DNA of 25,717 nt, from assembly GCA_002353205.1 (NCBI GenBank), contig DEJE01000055.1:1-25717 (forward strand), given 5' to 3'. This document shows positions 23,892 to 25,717 of this stretch, one piece after another. The position numbers and the translations under genes were made by a program. This DNA is from Prevotella sp. UBA2756 (lineage in GTDB: Bacteria > Bacteroidota > Bacteroidia > Bacteroidales > Bacteroidaceae). A model generated the notes under the pieces. That model made no database searches, was not told where the DNA came from, and was given only the letters and a program-made list of their open reading frames with translations. Positions within the stretch are counted from its first letter, which is position 1. Each line of letters starts with the position of its first letter.

Positions 23892-24467
23892 ATGAAAGGA
23901 AGACTCATCATCGTCTCTGCCCCAAGCGGATCGGGCAAGAGCACCATCATCAAATGGCTCATGGAGCAACATCCCGAGCTCAACCTATCGTTCTCCGTCA
24001 GCTGCACCAGCCGGCAGCCACGCGGAAACGAGCAAGACGGAGTGGAATACTTCTTCCTCTCGCCCGAGGAGTTCCGGCAGCGCATCGACAACGACGAGTT
24101 CCTCGAGTACGAAGAGGTCTACGAGGGACGATTCTACGGCACGCTCAAGGCTCAGGTGGAGCGGCAGCAGAAGGCCGGACAGAACGTTGTCTTCGACGTC
24201 GACGTGAAGGGTGGCTGCAACATCAAGCGCCACTACGGCGACGAAGCGCTGAGTCTGTTCATTCAGCCGCCATCGATCGACGTGCTGCGCGAGCGGCTCA
24301 CCAAACGCGGCACCGACGCACCCGAGGTCATCGAGCAGCGACTGGAGCGCGCAGCCTTCGAGTTGTCGTTCGCCGAGAAGTTCGACCGCGTGGTGGTGAA
24401 CGACGACCTGGCCACGGCCGAAGAGGAGGCCTACAGCATCGTCAAGGCTTTCATCGAAGGGGAATGA
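23892..24467 (+). CDS. gmk: Guanylate kinase
   Basis: A 191-residue kinase converting GMP to GDP. P-loop APSGSGKST (10-18), GMP-binding segment SCTSRQPRGNEQDGVEYFFL, LEYEEVYEGRFYGT and VVFDVDVKGGCNIK are all family blocks. The stop overlaps the nadD start as ATGA, so translation is probably coupled. Confidence 0.97.
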   Translation: MKGRLIIVSAPSGSGKSTIIKWLMEQHPELNLSFSVSCTSRQPRGNEQDGVEYFFLSPEEFRQRIDNDEFLEYEEVYEGRFYGTLKAQVERQQKAGQNVVFDVDVKGGCNIKRHYGDEALSLFIQPPSIDVLRERLTKRGTDAPEVIEQRLERAAFELSFAEKFDRVVVNDDLATAEEEAYSIVKAFIEGE

Positions 24468-25045
24468 ACCGCAGGCGCATCGGAATCTTCGGAGGATCGT
24501 TCAACCCGATACACTTCGGGCATATCCGACTGGCGCGGCACATACGAAAAGAGGCCGCGCTCGACGAACTGTGGTTCATGGTGTCGCCGCAGAACCCGCT
24601 CAAGGTGAGCCACACACTGCTCTCCGACGACAAAAGGCTGCAGCTCGTGAGGCTCGCACTGCAACGCGAGAAAGGGCTCAAGGCGTGCGACTATGAGTTC
24701 AGGATGCCCAAGCCGTCGTACACTTGGAACACGCTCCAGGCGCTCGCCGCCGACTATCCCGACCACCACTTCGTGCTCGTCATCGGAGCCGACAACTGGG
24801 CATGCTTCGACCAATGGTTCCGCGCCGACGACATCGTAGCCAGCTACGACATCGTGGTGTACCCACGTCAGGGGTCCGACATCGACGAATCGGTGCTGCC
24901 GACGAACGTCTCCGTCGTCCACACCCCTCTCTTCCCCTTCAGCAGCACGCAGGTGCGACAGCGCATCGCCGCCGGGAAGAGCATCAGTGGCATGGTGCCC
25001 CGCGCCGTCGAGCGCATGATAGCCGAGCAAGGGCTCTACCGGTGA
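24464..25045 (+). CDS. nadD: Nicotinate-nucleotide adenylyltransferase
   Basis: A 193-residue enzyme making deamido-NAD from nicotinate mononucleotide and ATP. Nucleotidyltransferase motif GIFGGSFNPIHFGH (H17, H20), VIGADNWACFDQW and the C-terminal SSTQVRQRIAAGKSI are diagnostic. The start at 24464 overlaps gmk by four bases; a longer in-frame reading through gmk is an out-of-frame shadow of that gene. Confidence 0.95.
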   Translation: MNRRRIGIFGGSFNPIHFGHIRLARHIRKEAALDELWFMVSPQNPLKVSHTLLSDDKRLQLVRLALQREKGLKACDYEFRMPKPSYTWNTLQALAADYPDHHFVLVIGADNWACFDQWFRADDIVASYDIVVYPRQGSDIDESVLPTNVSVVHTPLFPFSSTQVRQRIAAGKSISGMVPRAVERMIAEQGLYR

Positions 25046-25459
25046 GTCCCGCAGGCAGGCTTCTGCTTCCCCCGGCAGCCCATCGCGAGTGTTCACACCG
25101 ATCGTCTTGCATTAGCAAACCGCTTGCTTCAAGTCGTCAATCCGTTTGTTTCAAGTCGTCAAGCAGCTTGCTACAAGTTGGCAATCCGCTTGCTTCAATT
25201 CGTCAAGCAGCTTGTCTTGAGTTCCCGTTTCGTCTCATCCGAGTTGCAATATCATTTGTTTTGCTCAGCAAAATAATTGATTTTACTGAGCAAAACAAAT
25301 TAAATTGCTCGGCAAAACAAATTGTTTTACCCAGCAAAATAAATCATCTGGCAATGGAAACAGCGCTCTCGTCCAACAATCATCGGCCCTTCTGACTCAC
25401 CAGGTGCAGCTGTTGGTCAGCGCGAAAGGAAAAGAAATGACTTGCAACTCTTCTGCAAG
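25046..25459. other. Repeat-filled convergent intergenic region
   Basis: 414 bases between nadD (plus) and the partial coiled-coil gene (minus). Most of it is the 22-bp array at 25110-25351. The remainder holds no supportable gene; a hairpin at the right end may terminate the minus-strand gene. A frame reading through here is out of step with the 22-base period and is not a protein. Confidence 0.6.
25110..25351. repeat. 22-bp tandem repeat array B (11 in-phase units)
   Basis: Eleven units of exactly 22 bases fit from 25110 to 25351. Units 25110-25219 are of a subtype with GTCAA and CTTGCTTCA; the next (25220) is degenerate; units from 25242 on carry GCAAAA/CAAATT. In the latter, CTCAGCAAAACAAATT-type units are nearly palindromic around GCTNAGC. 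The phase holds across the change of subtype, arguing for one diverged array. The period is not a multiple of three, so it is non-coding. Array A at 13160 is a relative. Confidence 0.82.
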
Positions 25460-25460
25460 T
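25425..25460 (-). terminator. Possible terminator of the coiled-coil gene
   Basis: ACTTGCA (25440-25446) and TGCAAGT (25454-25460) form a perfect 7-bp stem with a 7-base loop; on the minus strand it is followed by a T-rich stretch (TTTCTTTTCC). It begins at the stop codon of the minus-strand gene. Confidence 0.5.
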
Positions 25461-25717
25461 TAAAGCAGACGACGCAGTTCCGCCTCGGTCGTTTGCAGAG
25501 TATCGGCTATGGATTGCAGTGAAAGTCCAGCTTTCAGCAGCATCTGTACAGACGTCCTCAGCTGCGCATCTTTCTGCTCCAGCTGTGCATTCTTCTCGTT
25601 GAGTTGCGCATTCTGTTCTTTCAGTTGCGCATTCTTCTCATTGATCTGCGCATTCTTCTCGTTGAGTTGCGCATTTTTCTCGGCCAGCTGCACGTTCTTT
25701 TCTGCCAGCTCGCGGTC
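25460..25717 (-). CDS. C-terminal end of a coiled-coil protein, probably Rpn/PD-(D/E)XK transposase-like (partial)
   Basis: The frame is open to the right edge, so the gene starts outside the window; 85 residues are visible. Seven heptads of the type QLNEKNA (QLAEKNA, QINEKNA, QLKEQNA, QLEQKDA) form a strongly predicted coiled coil, followed by a helical tail SVQMLLKAGLSLQSIADTLQ. A tail of the form LLKxGxSxxxIAxxL is common at the end of Rpn-family recombination-promoting nucleases and related PD-(D/E)XK transposase-like proteins of Bacteroidota. The catalytic domain is not in the window, so the family call is tentative. The 21-base DNA repeat suggests recent expansion by slippage. Confidence 0.55.
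   Translation of the reverse strand, partial: DRELAEKNVQLAEKNAQLNEKNAQINEKNAQLKEQNAQLNEKNAQLEQKDAQLRTSVQMLLKAGLSLQSIADTLQTTEAELRRLL

Noticed and set aside
25110..25351. CRISPR array
   Set aside because: There are no unique spacers; units are contiguous 22-mers, and no cas genes are nearby.
25110..25351. Plasmid-type iterons or replication origin
   Set aside because: The 22-base period is iteron-like, but the array lies between core genes with no rep gene or DnaA boxes seen.

Overview
The window looks like a chromosomal segment of a Bacteroidota bacterium, most likely Prevotella or a close relative. The signs are: -7 boxes of the form TAnnTTTG with upstream TTTG in several gaps, almost no Shine-Dalgarno sequences, a tsaB/DUF4290/murA/rimM/dxr/rseP operon order familiar from this phylum, and GC-rich coding DNA with very AT-rich gaps. 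The genus call is inference; no rRNA or marker was searched.

Positions 1-10600 are accessory in character. A 3'-half tRNA remnant with its own terminator (132-225) looks like the scar of a site-specific integration. It is followed by a structured inverted repeat (431-503). Next is a complete three-gene HipBST-type toxin-antitoxin operon (553-2076, minus) with two near-identical operator-like palindromes. Then comes a minus-strand operon of a nucleoside deoxyribosyltransferase-like protein, a MutT-type Nudix hydrolase and a Vsr mismatch endonuclease (2303-3660). Divergent from it are two plus-strand helicase genes: a 1566-residue protein that appears to join a DEDD exonuclease-like domain, a RecQ helicase core and a complete UvrD/Rep-type helicase, and 11 bases later an ordinary 612-residue RecQ. 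The first half of this region is visibly AT-richer than the rest.

Positions 10595-13982 hold a large outer-membrane-type DUF3943 protein with N-terminal surface repeats, a 22-bp tandem repeat array, and a small frameshifted secreted-protein remnant.

Positions 13983-25045 are mostly core metabolism: nrdDG (anaerobic ribonucleotide reductase and its activase); the minus-strand operon tsaB, DUF4290 gene, murA, rimM, dxr, rseP (tRNA modification, peptidoglycan precursor, ribosome maturation, isoprenoid synthesis, intramembrane proteolysis); and the divergent plus-strand operon yicC, gmk, nadD. MurA carries Asp in place of the catalytic Cys, a known fosfomycin-resistance state.

The right end (25046-25717) holds a second, longer 22-bp tandem array of about 11 in-phase units, related to the first one 12 kb away, and the C-terminal end of a gene with a seven-residue coiled-coil repeat, probably of the Rpn/PD-(D/E)XK transposase-like family. 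The strongest candidates for something undescribed are the exonuclease-RecQ-UvrD fusion with its neighbouring RecQ, and the 22-bp arrays.
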